Of a stretch of DNA of 64,000 bases, positions 27,201 to 39,765 are shown in pieces; the stretch's first letter is position 1; each line of letters starts with the position of its first letter. A program made the position numbers and the translations under genes. The DNA is from Oasisia sp. SBJ-2009 (lineage: Eukaryota > Annelida > Polychaeta > Sabellida > Siboglinidae): positions 47,092,864 through 47,156,863 of the forward strand of contig OZ024863.1 of NCBI GenBank assembly GCA_964017155.1, read 5' to 3'. The notes below the pieces were generated by a model that worked only from the letters and a program-made list of their open reading frames with translations, did no database searches and was not told the DNA's origin.

Positions 27201-27905
27201 GACAGCAACGGCAACGGGATCCTCCGCATCCCGAGCCGTCCCAACAGTGTTCTCACCGTGCGCTCGGAGGCGCAGGGCCCTCCCCGGGCCAACAGCGCCC
27301 CGCCCATCAACCTGCCCGCACACCGCATCATCAAGACAATCTACATCAAACGCACGAACCGGCCGGACTCGACCGGACCGCCGACGAGCGACGCGGCGTC
27401 GGCGAACAAGATCTCATTATCTTCTAGTCACCCGTCGCTGCAGAGGCTGCTCTCACAGAAGGACCTCAAGGGGAACTTGCCCGACGCCACCCCGCTGCAG
27501 AACGCCGGCCTCCAGCCTCACCTCAACCAGTTGTTGTCTACCTCTCTCAGCAACGGACAACTGGTGATGGGGGCCGGCCAAGTAGTGTTGCCACAGAACG
27601 GCATGCACCAGACGCTGCCCAGCGGCTACCACAGCCAGGGCGTATTGGTACACATGCCGGTGCCGGCGGCACAGGCGGTACCGGTGGCACAGTACCCACA
27701 GACAATGCTCGCGTCGAACGTGCCGTCGTCGAATCCGTCTGTCGGAGACGTGGCGGCCATCCACGCACCAGGCACGACGACGGAACAATCGAACTGTGCG
27801 TGCAACCTAAAGGCTATGGTGATGTGTCAGAAGTGCGGTGCATTCTGCCACGACGAGTGCATCGGCCCCTCCAAACTATGTGTCACATGTCTCATCACAA
27901 CGTGA
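18221..27905 (+). CDS. ASXL: ASXL / Additional sex combs-like Polycomb deubiquitinase cofactor, 12 exons, about 1077 aa
   Basis: Exons: 18221-18295, 18933-19015, 19737-19845, 20088-20229, 20776-21081, 22058-22206, 22755-22868, 23336-23445, 24231-24304, 24797-24873, 25187-25218, 25943-27905. All phases agree. The intron after 24873 has a GC donor (AAG|GCACGT); joining there restores LDKWK-VKHFED, so it looks genuine. Residues 14-89 form the HARE-HTH domain ([19 protein letters not shown], then [19 protein letters not shown]). A basic patch ([19 protein letters not shown]) follows. About 262-423 is the DEUBAD/ASXH domain that activates BAP1/Calypso, with [31 protein letters not shown] and [16 protein letters not shown]. 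The last exon (654 aa) is Ser/Thr/Pro/Ala-rich and ends in the ASX-type PHD finger with [20 protein letters not shown] and [11 protein letters not shown]. In the family this nuclear protein forms PR-DUB, which removes ubiquitin from histone H2A. The protein is shorter than vertebrate ASXLs (about 1500-2200 aa), mainly in the disordered middle. It appears complete and intact. Confidence 0.95.
20003..20068 (+). repeat. 66-bp duplicate of the ASXL intron 6/exon 7 junction
   Basis: These 66 bases match 22703-22768 with one mismatch (position 20024 G, position 22724 A). The offset is exactly 2,700 bp. The segment carries the end of the intron (GTTTACCATTATAG) and the first 14 bases of exon 7 (CCACGGAAACGCTC). 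This upstream copy sits 20-85 bp before the real exon 4 acceptor and ends in a complete acceptor site. Confidence 0.95.
21650..21995 (-). mobile_element. Penelope-like retroelement 3' remnant
   Basis: The minus-strand frame 21978-21742 contains [20 protein letters not shown], then [20 protein letters not shown] and [16 protein letters not shown]. This is the characteristic end of the GIY-YIG endonuclease region of Penelope-like elements (names from family knowledge). Downstream on the same strand comes CCTGAAGAAGGCCGCCGATG, then GTGGTCGAAAC (21725-21690), resembling the hammerhead-ribozyme motif found in these elements. Reverse transcriptase is not present. It lies in ASXL intron 5, antisense to the gene. 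Confidence 0.8.
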
Positions 27906-28214
27906 TATTGCATCCTGTTTATGTTTACCTCTGGTGTCAGACAACTTACCGTTCTCTTGTGTCTTCTCAATGCTTTAAATTAACCACTTTTTAGTGAAAC
28001 ATTTTTATGAAATTAAATTTTGAATTAGCTTTCTTTTGGGAAAGTACTATATCAAGTTTGGCCGTTGTCATCCCTGAAAGTTGTGTGGATGCCGGTCGTT
28101 TAGTCCATGACATTTACATCATAAGTTGTAATAATGGTGTCACCAGGCCATGTGTAGGTGTTTCATTTCCGGCAATGTTATCCATGTGAATGTACAGTTA
28201 TTTATTTTACTCAA

Positions 28215-28220
28215 AATAAA
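28215..28220 (+). terminator. polyadenylation signal of ASXL
   Basis: AATAAA lies 310 bases after the ASXL stop codon and is followed by a T/G-rich stretch (TGATTGATG, then TTTTGTCCG). It is the first canonical signal in the 3' UTR. Confidence 0.6.
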
Positions 28221-28284
28221 CTAAATTGATTGATGTACATACATTTTGTCCGAGTTGAATAACACAAGGTTGAAGGACAAGGAT

Positions 28285-28290
28285 TTTATT
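28285..28290 (-). terminator. polyadenylation signal of PIF1
   Basis: TTTATT on the plus strand is AATAAA for the PIF1 transcript, about 470 bases after its stop codon. The signal is only 65 bp from the convergent ASXL signal. Confidence 0.5.
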
Positions 28291-28758
28291 TTGTGATAAA
28301 AGTATAAAACAAGACCCAGTACAACACACATGTAATAATACTTTGAACTATTAGACAAAATAAATTAATGTATGATTAAGTATTGTGAACAAAATAATGT
28401 CAATATATTATTCTTTCCACGACACCTGACTATGCCCAGATATTCTATCACAGACGTAGTCAATAAATTATTGTTTCAGGTGATACAGTCTGTTTAAAAA
28501 CAAAAGAAAAATCTACAAGTCAGCTATGTATGCCATAAAAACAACCATCAAGTCTGCCCCCTCCTGTGAGCTGTATGTCCACCGTGTAGACAGATACAAT
28601 ACCCTAAATGCCCTCCCCATGGACATACAGTGTATGCAGTCTGTTTCCCATTCCTTGCACATGTTTTATAAACGGCCCCTTAACGATATATCCTAAAACA
28701 TTGACCCAGGCCAGCTGTAGGCCAATTATTTACACGTTTCTGTGAGTACAACGTTCGT

Positions 28759-31700
28759 TTAATCCATGTATGGCCCTAAAGTGTTCTGATGCTGTGAGTG
28801 TGAAAGCGCCATCTGCTGATAAAACTTGCTGACGTCCGGGTCGGCTCGCACACAAGTCTTGCTGAAGTCGACAATGCGCAGTCCTTCGAGGTTTCGTGCA
28901 CGTGACAGAGCGACGTACGCCTGGCCACACTCAAACACTCGGGCCAGGGAGATCTCAACACAGTCCAGGGACATGCCCTGAAGGAAATAAAACAACATAA
29001 GGTGCATGTCTTGTCATATGAAAAAAATGATTATGTTTGCTGTAGTATTTAATTATATTTGTAATACTTGGTAGATATCAGAATTGCCTCTGTTTTTCAA
29101 GTAAAGCAACTTATCAAGTCGTTCTAAATTTATCATGTATAGTTTGGGTAACTGGCAGTAACCATAAGTTAATGCACATACTGACCTGTGAGTGAACATT
29201 AACTTAATGAAACTCCAAACTATAAAAAGAATATAGGTACAGTGTACAAGTTAAATATTTCTTCAGAAAATAAATTCTTCAGTTATGTATTTAAACATAG
29301 GTGACATTTGAGACAAAAAGTCAAAAAAAGTCACTGCACATTTCTGACAAACGCCAATTTATGTTAATGTAGTAATATTCCATAGCTGTTATATAGGGAG
29401 CATCAAGTGAAAAATGTGGATTTCATTTATAAAAATACAGTAGAAAGATATTGCAAGTTAAGATTCTAAGTGGAATTTCCCCGTTTCGCACCTGACTCTT
29501 GTGTATGGAGATGGCCCAGGCCAGTTTGAGTGGAAGTTGAGTGCGACTCAGATAGATGGCGCCACCAGATATCTTGAATGACCATCGCTCCGGTCTCATT
29601 GTCATGGTAACACCACACAGAAACCGGACCTTTGGGAATCCTACAAAGCATGCGAATTGCAAGTAAAACACTTATTCTAAATATGGTAAGCATTATTGCA
29701 TTGTACCAAATACTGCATAATTATTTATCTTTCTTTGACAATTTTACTATTTACATTTCAATTAGAACTCAAAATATTCGTAAATAAAGAATTTGTAAAT
29801 TTAATTTGGGTAAAACAACAACACTGGGTATATATTAAAATGTAGCCAAATTGTTCAACAGGATAATGACAAACATTATATGACCTTCATTGAAAAATCT
29901 CGATGCAAAGAAAATTTAACACTGACCTTTCGTGCCGGGTTCAAAGCCGACAACGACCCCTCGTGCCCCATTGACCAGCCCCCGGTGGACCCCCAGGTTC
30001 TTGGCCAGCATCACCTGCACACACACACCGTATATATGTATATATATATATATTTTATATATATATATATACGTGCTACATTTTCTTCACTTCACAAAAT
30101 CTGTATTTTAACATGAAAATGTGTGAATATACGTGAATTTACATTACATATTCCTATACCAACTTGAGCATCCTCAGCATAAACAGGCATATGACACAAG
30201 TTGGTGAACAGTATAAATATTGTATACCTGTGGTTGGCATTGTTGGTGTTGTATTTTGTATATTGGTGTCTACACCAATATACGAAATTCCTTCCACTAA
30301 CATGGCCATTTTGAGACTGTCTATATACATTGACCCATCCATGTATAACTGCCACAGCTGACGTAAGAGCACATTAAGGGTTTCATCCGCCAATGAAAGC
30401 ATTCCCAATAGAAATGGCATTTTCCAAGTTGTTTGAATTTCTGTGAAGAGTTCTTTAGTGTTGTGTGAGTAGAAATGATGTATTTGTGCAGCATGGTATC
30501 AGAGCTGTCAAATTATGACAGACGTCAGACGATTGTCAGTCAGTGTTTTTCTGCGTATAGAATATAGATGCAGGCGTCATTTTGATTGGTGATACGATCC
30601 AGGCAAATCAATGTCTGGTTCTAGCTGAAATTGAGGGGTGTCAGGTTAGAGACTGGATTGTTAGAAAATGAGGTACAAGAACTGATTTGATGTCTAAAAA
30701 TATGCACACCCTAGTAGAAACAATGTGTTCTACATGACTATGTTTAAAAGACAAGCAGTTTGTCCAGTGAGTGACCAGTGGAGTGTAGGTAAGGAATTTG
30801 ACCAGTGAGTGACCAGTGAAGTGTAGGTAAGCAGTTTGTCCAGTGAGTAACCAGTGAAGTGTAGGTAAGCAGTTTGTCCAGTGAGCGACCAGTGAAGTGT
30901 AGGTAAGCTGTTTGTCGAGTGAGTGACCAATGAAGTGTAGGTAAGTAGTTTGACCAGTGAAGTGTAGGTACCTGGGCTCCCTCCTTCAACTCCAGCCGAG
31001 ACTTGACTGGACACAGGACACTGATCCGGTCAGACAACCCAGGGTCACTGTCCATGGCGTCAAATGTGTGAGAGTCACCTGTAAGAGAGGCCCCGTGTCA
31101 CAATAAACACAGACGTTATGTCACAATGAACACAGACATTGTGTCACAACGAATATGGACACTGTGTCACAAAAACAACAAAGATAACACAACAAAATAA
31201 TTGCAAAACTTAAACTTAATTTGTTCAAATGTTTGTTCATTATCAATGATTTTTCAGACTGCTAGTAAAAAACAGGTTTCATGTGGAAAATGAACAATTC
31301 TTCTATTAAACAAATTAGTAAAATATACAATGTATATCTTACTAAATGCCTTCACAGTTCCCTTCAGTAACAACTTGCTCAAACAATGTCACTGACCACT
31401 GAGTCGGCTGAGATGTAGAGAGTTGATCTGGTCAACATCCTCCTTGTGGGTACACAGTCTAGTGGCCATGATGCCGTCCCGGTCAATGCTGTGTCTGCTG
31501 GTGGCCACCAAACAGTCTCGTACAGGCTCTGGACATCTGGACAGAGTGCAATCAGAATTCAAGTGTGTCCCTCGTCTCATATTAAATCTCACAGTCACAG
31601 ATTCAGTAATGATCCTTCTACAGGTTAAACTACGGAAACCTTATTACAACCTTTACGACCTCTAAAAGGTCAAGTTCTGCTGTCTTCTCTGAGATTCGTT

Positions 31701-34700
31701 AACACGTGCGTTAAGATTGTTTGCCCTAGATGATTTGTTTTTAGAAAACAATAATCTGCAAACCATCTCAACAATCCTGCTAGATCACAAAAAATGTCAG
31801 CTATATACATGGAAAATTACCAGAGATATGTGCCATTTTAAAATTGTGACTCCAAGATCCCAGTCAAATTTTGAAGACAAAATCCTAGTGTATGTTTAAA
31901 AGAACTAATAATTTGTTTGAGAGACATTTCACACAATCGGGACATTTTAATTATATGCAACACCAACAAGCCATACATCAGTCAGCCAACAAAAATCAAG
32001 AGCTCCTTCTTTGGGTAGCTTTTACTTAGCTCGTTTGGGTACCTGGCCTGGTACTCTCTGGTACTCTCTGGTACTACCCACCTTCCGACTCTGATGTTCT
32101 GCAGTATGTCAATGAACTTTTTATCTGACTGTCGCTTCACATCTTTCAGTTCCATGTTCACATGAATGCAGTTTCTCCAAGCTCTCGACTGGATGTGGAG
32201 AAGAATATAATAACAGGATGTTTAGTGTCATAAACGGTTTTATGATGCTTTGGTGCTTCACCCAAGTAAAAACACATGAGCAATGTTGATACTTCGAAGT
32301 AATTCCAGGAACACAAAAAGCAACAGATGCTTCATCAATATCTTTTAGTCAACAGACAATTATGATACATTACTGCCTCTGTCCCACTTTTCCCCTCTCT
32401 CCAAGTGTCTAATTCCTTCCTCTCTCTCACTCGTTTATACTTCATCACTTGGTCTGATTTCATGATAAAAAAACACATTTACCAATGGTCAATGTGGTTT
32501 TGTTTTACTGAGACGTTTGCCCAAGCTGACTAAAACCCAAGGTAAGTACCAGGGTGGTTATTTTTCCTGCTTGAAATATGTTTTCACTCAGGTGTAATGT
32601 TACCTGGAATGCAAACTTCCTCTTGTCCCCACTGGCTGTGACTGGTGGCAGTTGGAAGAAGTCGCCACACAAGATCAGCTGAATGCCACCAAATGGCTCG
32701 TCTGTCTTGCGAACAGTCCTGATGACACAGAAGAAAAGCAAAGGTAAGTTCTTATACAGAACTGACCAAAGCACTTTATGCTTTACGTGTTCAATCTAAC
32801 ACCACTTCGACTTCTCTGGGAAGCATCCACCCACCCATCAATGAAGGTTATTTTGTAATTGTACACATATAGCCATCACTGTCTACAGCCAGGTATTCAT
32901 TCATGTAGCTGGGTGAACTGGTACATTGTAAATTGAACAAATTTTTCCACGGTTTCACATGGCGACATAGGAATAGGGTCCTCTTTATTGAGAGTCCAAA
33001 GCTCTTGCAACTGTGTCAGTATACAAACAGCTTATTTTATTTAAATTGATGTTTCTCATAGTCCTAAATAACTTAACAACTGATTTTTAAACGTCTCATT
33101 ATCACTGTTTTTCGAAGATGGGTTTGGTCTAGTTAAATTAATATTAATTTTATATGACCACTCATACATGTGTAGAAACAACTAATAATGTAGTTCTACC
33201 TAGCGACAGCTTCCATCTTGTCAAAGAAGTCACCATCGACCATAGAAATCTCGTCAATGATGAGGTGTTTACACTTCCTCCAGTTCTGTGTGACAGTGGT
33301 TCGAGCGGCAAGTTGTTGACACTGAGCAAGGGGGGCCTTGCCTGAACCAATACCTGCAAGCAGGCAATAACAGCATCAATCAAACAAGTCATATATCAAC
33401 ACAGCATGGGGCTTGTTGGAAATACCTTAATTTATTTTCTGTATTATTTCAATTTCTCATAATAAATGTCATGTTCTATGTAGATACAATGCATCTTCTG
33501 GTATTGGTATGTGGAATTGATATAATTTTTAGACGTTGAACTGTCAGCAACAAATATTTATTTTTATTACATACCATTTTATTATCTAAACGACTTTATA
33601 AATTATTGGAATGACATGTCTGCTGATTGAGTAGATGCTAGCAGCATGAAAAAATTATGAAAATATTACAGATTGGTGCCTTATTTGTGTTTTCTGGTGT
33701 ATAAAATATGGCTGGTGAAATATAGAACTAACTGCTCAATTCTTATATATTGAAATATCGTACCAGCAAAGGAATGGAGTGTTATGCCTCCGATATGACA
33801 GGCAGCCACTCCAGTACTGGCTGTGGCAAAAGTGTGCTCTGGCGGCAGGGATCCTGAAACGACACGCACATGGATGTACAGAACGTGCATTCATGCACAC
33901 ACATGATCAGGCCATTAAAAATAATAATACATTACAATATATAAAACACAAAATTATTGTTTTTGCTTACATTTAGAGTAAGACATGATATCCTCATTAG
34001 CATAATATGGAGGTATGGAGGCCTGAAATAGATTATGGATATACATGACGAGTTAATAACTAATACAGGTTTCTGCACATTCGCTGCCTGCACAATGTAC
34101 TAACTGAATACAACTACAATTATCTTACCATCAGGTGCACACTTACCAATTGTTTTCCTACAAAAAAAGGACTTGTCTCTGCAGCTGCAGCTTACCAAGC
34201 AGCGGCCATGTTTAATAAGAATGACTTGCCATAGATCTACTAATGACCCTTTTGTGCCAATGAGTATGGATGATCAGCACAACTTACCTCTTGAGAAAAA
34301 ACTACTTGCCAATGCACAAATTCACATCTCACCAATGATCCTCTTTAAATAGATCCTCTTCCAAATGCCCCTACAACTTACCAATGATCCTACTGAGGAT
34401 AATGACTTGCCAGTGCAAACTATATATACCAATGATTCTCTTGAGTAAGAATGACTTATCAGTGCATAAATGTACAAAAGATCTATAACTTACCAATGAT
34501 CCTCTTGAGTAAGAATGACTTGCCCGTGCCTGCGCTGCCAGTGAAGAAGATGTTTTGGCCACTGAGTACAGCCTGGAAGACTCTACGTTGTTCCACATTG
34601 AGACTGTGAGTGACGGAGACTGAGGCTGCCAGCCTGGCAGTGTTATTGTTAGTCTGCCTCATCGCCTGAACAAATAATACAATAAAACACCAGGTTTTAG

Positions 34701-35580
34701 TACAAGAAAATTTTGTTTCCATAATAACAAATATTTGCTAATTACTGCCAAGGTCATAACAGGTAATTTTTATATGAGTCAAATTTAGAATGTCTAGAAA
34801 TTTTAAGGATCTATGTATGCTGACTTCTGCCATACAAAAGGACACTAAAGTACCCACATAGAAATGAAAGAGTAAGGTTTTTGTGGCGAAATTGTCGAAT
34901 GCAAACTATTTGGACTGGGCAAACATATTATCCTGCACTTGGTCTCGCGCTAGGTAAGCCAATATGCTGCAAACAATAGCTGTTATTAATGCCGACTAAT
35001 TTATTAATTAACCCAATATAGTTCTGCATTTTCCACACACCTTTGGGGGATGGTTTTCTTTGTCATTTCCATTGGGCGCTCTTTTCCGCTTTCCATTAAT
35101 GGATGGCGACTTAGCAGACTTATCTGCAGCCTGTGTCCGTGTCTTCTGCAGGGTCTCTATGTCCTTCATAGTGACCGGACTGATTTCTTGGAACTCGCAT
35201 GGTCGTGCTGATAAAAGTTTCTGCCTGTCACTCATGCCTGGCTTCTCAAGCTTCTTACACTCCAACTTGGCTGCCATCGTCTTCAGGAAGGATACAATTC
35301 TATTTGGTGGACAATTGGAAAGCATAAACTGAACATTCTGTTTGCTCAGCTTGATGGTAGCCTTGCCTTCTCTTGCAAATTTCCTAAACACAACGACATT
35401 GTTCAGGGGGAATTTCATTTCTTTGTTGCCAAGTTTCACTTTTAGCAGAATGTCACGAAACTCATTACGTCCCAGGCAGACGCTTCCATTCTGGTGAACG
35501 GTCCTTTTGAGTGTCTCCCCAGATGGAGCCAGGAGTTCATGTGCAACTGTACACACAAGTTCGCAAGAGTCGGGATCCAT
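28759..35580 (-). CDS. PIF1: PIF1-family 5'-to-3' DNA helicase, 11 coding exons, about 626 aa
   Basis: Exons in transcript order: 35580-35041, 34665-34494, 33853-33764, 33353-33200, 32718-32604, 32188-32082, 31536-31397, 31078-30972, 30014-29927, 29640-29492, 28977-28759. All junctions and phases agree. The length is close to human PIF1 (641 aa). Exon 1 encodes the metazoan PIF1 N-terminal domain ([38 protein letters not shown]) and a basic tail. The helicase motifs follow in order: Walker A GSAGTGKS (about 223-230), [13 protein letters not shown], Walker [51 protein letters not shown] and [20 protein letters not shown]. Family members unwind G-quadruplexes and act at telomeres, replication forks and mitochondrial DNA. 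No obvious break is seen. A probable 5' UTR acceptor (TGTGTTCCAG) lies about 35 bases before the ATG. Introns 2 and 8 contain arrays derived from their own donor regions. Confidence 0.95.
30024..30075. repeat. interrupted TA/GTATAT run
   Basis: A short TA-rich microsatellite with an imperfect palindromic centre, next to the exon 9 acceptor of PIF1. Confidence 0.85.
30750..30971 (-). repeat. 38-bp tandem array flush with the PIF1 exon 8 donor
   Basis: About five and a half copies begin at the third base of the intron. On the gene's strand the exon ends GCCCAG|GTACCTACACTTCACTGG and the unit repeats ACCTACACTTCACTGGTC with CACTGGACAAACTGCTT. The same array on the plus strand repeats GTGTAGGTAAGC, a good antisense 5' splice site. 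Confidence 0.9.
31090..31172. repeat. 24-bp short tandem repeat beside the PIF1 exon 8 acceptor
   Basis: Three to four diverged units with the shared words GTGTCACAA and AACACAGAC, starting about 15 bp from the acceptor of exon 8. Confidence 0.75.
32752..33018 (-). mobile_element. tRNA-derived SINE, copy 4 (decayed)
   Basis: Body words TCTCTGGGAAGCATCCACCC, CACTGTCTACAGCCAGGTA and GCTGGGTGAACTGG match the family in the same order and orientation as the copy at 50815-51135. The tRNA-like head (GAGAGTCCAAAGCTCTTGC) is eroded. It lies in intron 4 of PIF1. Confidence 0.7.
34140..34493 (-). repeat. decaying tandem copies of the PIF1 Walker A exon end and its splice donor
   Basis: About seven units of 45-60 bp lie immediately downstream of exon 2. 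Each carries a variant of the last exonic bases, the donor AGGATCATTGGTAAGT and some intron. The best unit (34432-34484) still translates as [10 protein letters not shown]. Copies become more diverged with distance from the exon (for example 34376-34395 and 34325-34345). Confidence 0.85.
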
Positions 35581-36800
35581 GATGAGGCAGTGCTCAGCTT
35601 ATGTTGTCATTAATCTGGAACACAGAAATATGTGAGACAGATGTCATTAAATCTGTGTAGCAGTCAATTTTACTTACATTTACCACAGAACCATAAACAT
35701 TAACAAGTTATAGAAGTTTCAATCCGCTGGTTCTGCAAGTAATTTACCAGGTACGACTAAAAATATATAAAATTTATTTAATGTTATGGGTCAATGTTAT
35801 TGTTGGATTCGTTGACTAATGTTAAGGTTTCTCCATTACATTAGTCAACGAATCCTTGTTTGAGATGAACATTGCAAGGTGTGTGTAACAGTCGAGAAGC
35901 TGAAGAACAATATTTAAATTAAATCTATCGATCGCGCTGTACCATTGATCGATAGGCAATCGACGGGACTCCTCATTAACATGCAGGTATCAGATGAGAT
36001 GATGCCCACGAGCTGTGACTGTGGCTATGCCGTGGATGTGGTCTGGCTGAGACTGACTGAGAGTGAGACTGAGCTAGTCTGACTCTGAGCAAGACTGAGA
36101 TGGGTGCACCATTCAAGTACATAAACGAACTGTTTGCATATTGCCCATACCTATATAATGTTTTGTGAACGCACCCAACATATATATTTCTTAATACTCT
36201 ATATTTTTATTTCGACTTTTTAGAAAGTAAGTTAAATCGTCGGTACCAAACTCGTCTAAAACATGACAGTGCCACTACCATTCATTGCCACTGGTGGCGC
36301 CATCTTCGGCTTTGCCTCGGTCGGAGATTCTCATTCGAACCCCGCGTTCTTTGACTTATTGTTTTGAATAAATCCCACATTTGCAATTTATTTTAATAAC
36401 ATATGTAGTATAGCACCCGCGCTTACCTTCAATTAATAAATATCACGTGCATAGGAGGTTGGAAGGCCAAAACATGTCACTGGGCACGAAGCACCTGCAA
36501 GCGGGATTTAAATTTGCAGCCAACGGGAGGCTTCGGCAGTCATTGTCCAATAGGAAACCGTGAAAGAACTCGTTTGTTTATACGATTATCAAATCAGAGT
36601 ACAGGTTATAAAAGTATTCAATAGGGGTAAACAAACGACACGTGCTTGCTAACTATGTTGTAGCGGACAAAAACATTACCTGTACTTGTTTGAGCCTGTT
36701 TATCATGTCTTAATACAGTTTAAATGTGGGAACGTGTATGAATATTTTACACACAGTTGACTTAGACCGTATACATATTGAAAATACACGATTCATTATT
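35581..36800. promoter_or_regulatory. upstream region of PIF1 (5' UTR intron and likely promoter)
   Basis: The sequence upstream of the PIF1 ATG has a likely acceptor at about 35618, so a non-coding first exon probably lies further upstream. CpG-containing stretches occur around 36260-36340 and 36460-36560. No start site can be fixed. A perfect hairpin lies at 35805-35855. Confidence 0.35.
35805..35855. repeat. perfect 18-bp inverted repeat (hairpin)
   Basis: GGATTCGTTGACTAATGT at 35805-35822 is the exact reverse complement of 35838-35855, with a 15-base loop. It lies about 225 bp upstream of the PIF1 start codon. Confidence 0.95.
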
Positions 36801-37429
36801 TATAGTGGGTGCCACGATATTTGATATTCATACATGCAGTAGCAACTTCATTAGCATGCTTATTATATGCAAATTTATTGAATATTTGTTTCACATTGAC
36901 AAGATCTATGATGAAGAGCTGAGCATGCAACATATCAGCCACCTGTCGGATAATTGTGTAAGATGTACCGAACCCGCTTTACAATTGTCCGCCAGATGGC
37001 GACATCGACTCCAATAAAGCATCCTTACTTGGCACCACTGATGTAAATTAGCGCCAATCGTAAACTTCATGCAGCGTTCACATTTTCAGAACACCACGTC
37101 AAGCCGACATTTCTAAGCTGTCAATGAGGATGGCCACTGCCACTGTATGCGGTTCTCGGTCGTTTCTATGTCCTAGATTAAGGAGACTAGTCAGGAATAT
37201 AGCTCACAGTTCCCACTGCTACTACCCTAGCTAGTCCCGGAGAACGTTGGCAATACGTTACGTCAACGTACCTCCCACCACATGTCTTCTATATTTTGAC
37301 CTGTTGCTTGCAATCCCATGTGTATTACACTTAACGCTTGGCCGTACACCCCCATAAAAGTATTAATGTTAGATCCCAAATATTTATTGCGCACGCATAC
37401 TTTTTGCACTCGTTGTGTATATGTAGACC

Positions 37430-38455
<1,026 letters not shown>

Positions 38456-39010
38456 TTCACAATTCACAACAATAAAAGTTTGTTTAATTAATAATAAACA
38501 ATAACCAATCGAATCGCATGTTTTTTTGCGGGGTTGGTAGCTATCGATCGGGGTTCGAGTTCTCCAAGGATCAGCAACATGCGGCCACAAGGCTACTCCC
38601 TGCGGCACGACGACTAAACGCAAGATGGTACACAATGGGACTCGTGGGATGACACCTGGTTGTGCACCTTCCATGGTAGGAACATACACGGATCCGAGGG
38701 GTCCAAACCTCTGAAAGTTGTTTGTTTCCCTAGAACTTTTGGAATGCGCCCCGTTATGCGTCTCCCTGGAAGAAATTTGAACACTCCCTCCCTCCCCCAT
38801 GTGTCGTCGTCCTTCCGTGGAGCCGAGAGAGCAGAGGCAATATTTGGAGCTGTGAAGTGTTCTGAAGATCGATATTATTAACAACACCCCACCCACCCAC
38901 TCATCCACCTACCACTGCCCTCATTCCATTGAGCCAGCAGCTCACAGTGCAATGTGACCGCAGCCCGCGATAGAATGCGACAGTGGAGACGACAGCGAAG
39001 CGACCTTCTT
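38456..39010. other. unassigned intergenic sequence, possibly repeat-derived
   Basis: Contains GGGGTTCGAGTTCTCC, which resembles a tRNA B-box region, and GC-richer unique sequence. No open frame resembles a known protein. Confidence 0.3.
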
Positions 39011-39014
39011 AATT

Positions 39015-39270
39015 ACCTCAGCTCACCTATCCTCTTTGGGTTTGTGGCCCTTAATGCTGCTGTGTGAATCCGCCATCTCGCTCTGTCAATGGGTTCGTGT
39101 CTTGCAGCGCCCCACGTTTCCCTTTTCGTATTCCTTCCAGCGCCCTTGTCAACGCTATCAAGCCATGGTTGTGGTCCTTCTATCTATGTTCTTTCTCAGC
39201 ACATGTCCTATCCAGTTCCACCTTATTCTCTTACTTATGCACTGGTCTTCACTTTTGCTGTTTTTAATGT
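39015..39270 (-). mobile_element. LINE remnant (end of reverse transcriptase ORF)
   Basis: The minus-strand translation around 39237-39205 reads RIRWNWIGHVLRKN, and further on GIRKGKRGALQDT. This resembles the RWxWxGHVLR ... GKRKRGRP pattern near the C terminus of many LINE polyproteins. The frame has several stops, so it is a fossil. Confidence 0.55.
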
Positions 39271-39679
39271 GTGTTTAAAATTACTACTGGCGATCGAATT
39301 TTCAATTTTTTCTTGGACAACTTAACTGGATTTTTTTATTTGTTGTTGTCGCTTTTGTTTCACGGGATTCAGTAGGAGATTTTTTTTAAAGTTTAGACAA
39401 CATCCTCTTGTCCGCCCATACGGAAGACGCTGATACCTGATTGGTCAGATTCAACACACGAGAGAACCTTGTGAACCGAAACTAAACGCGTATGTGTAAT
39501 TAACAGGAATTTTCAGGCGGGTTACCAACAACACGTGGATGTGTTAAACAGTACACACCGATGTGTTACAAATCACACACGGATGTGTTAAACTTGTAGT
39601 GTGGCAATAGAGCCTACATTTGTATAAGATGTAATGTAATACACATTTAGTATGTATTTTTATTATCATTATTTTAAGA

Positions 39680-39765
39680 ATAATCATTGTAAAGCGCCCC
39701 AGAAAAATTATTTGGATGGGGCGCTATATAAGAGATAAACTGTTATTATTATTATAAAAGAAGAC
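39680..39765 (+). mobile_element. SINE-type tail fragment
   Basis: The sequence GGGGCGCTATATAAGAGATAA is followed by a TTATTATTAT tail. It is the widespread 3' end pattern of many marine-invertebrate SINEs. No head is found nearby. Confidence 0.45.

Noticed and set aside
26075..27788. Antisense frames of 111-171 codons opposite ASXL exon 12, and other frames inside it
   Set aside because: High GC and biased codon use in the real exon leave shadow frames open. The plus-strand frame carries the conserved PHD finger.
30154..30420. 88-codon minus frame in PIF1 intron 8
   Set aside because: No domain is recognised and it lies between two phase-compatible exons. A short inverted repeat (TATATTGGTGT/ACACCAATATA) suggests non-coding sequence.
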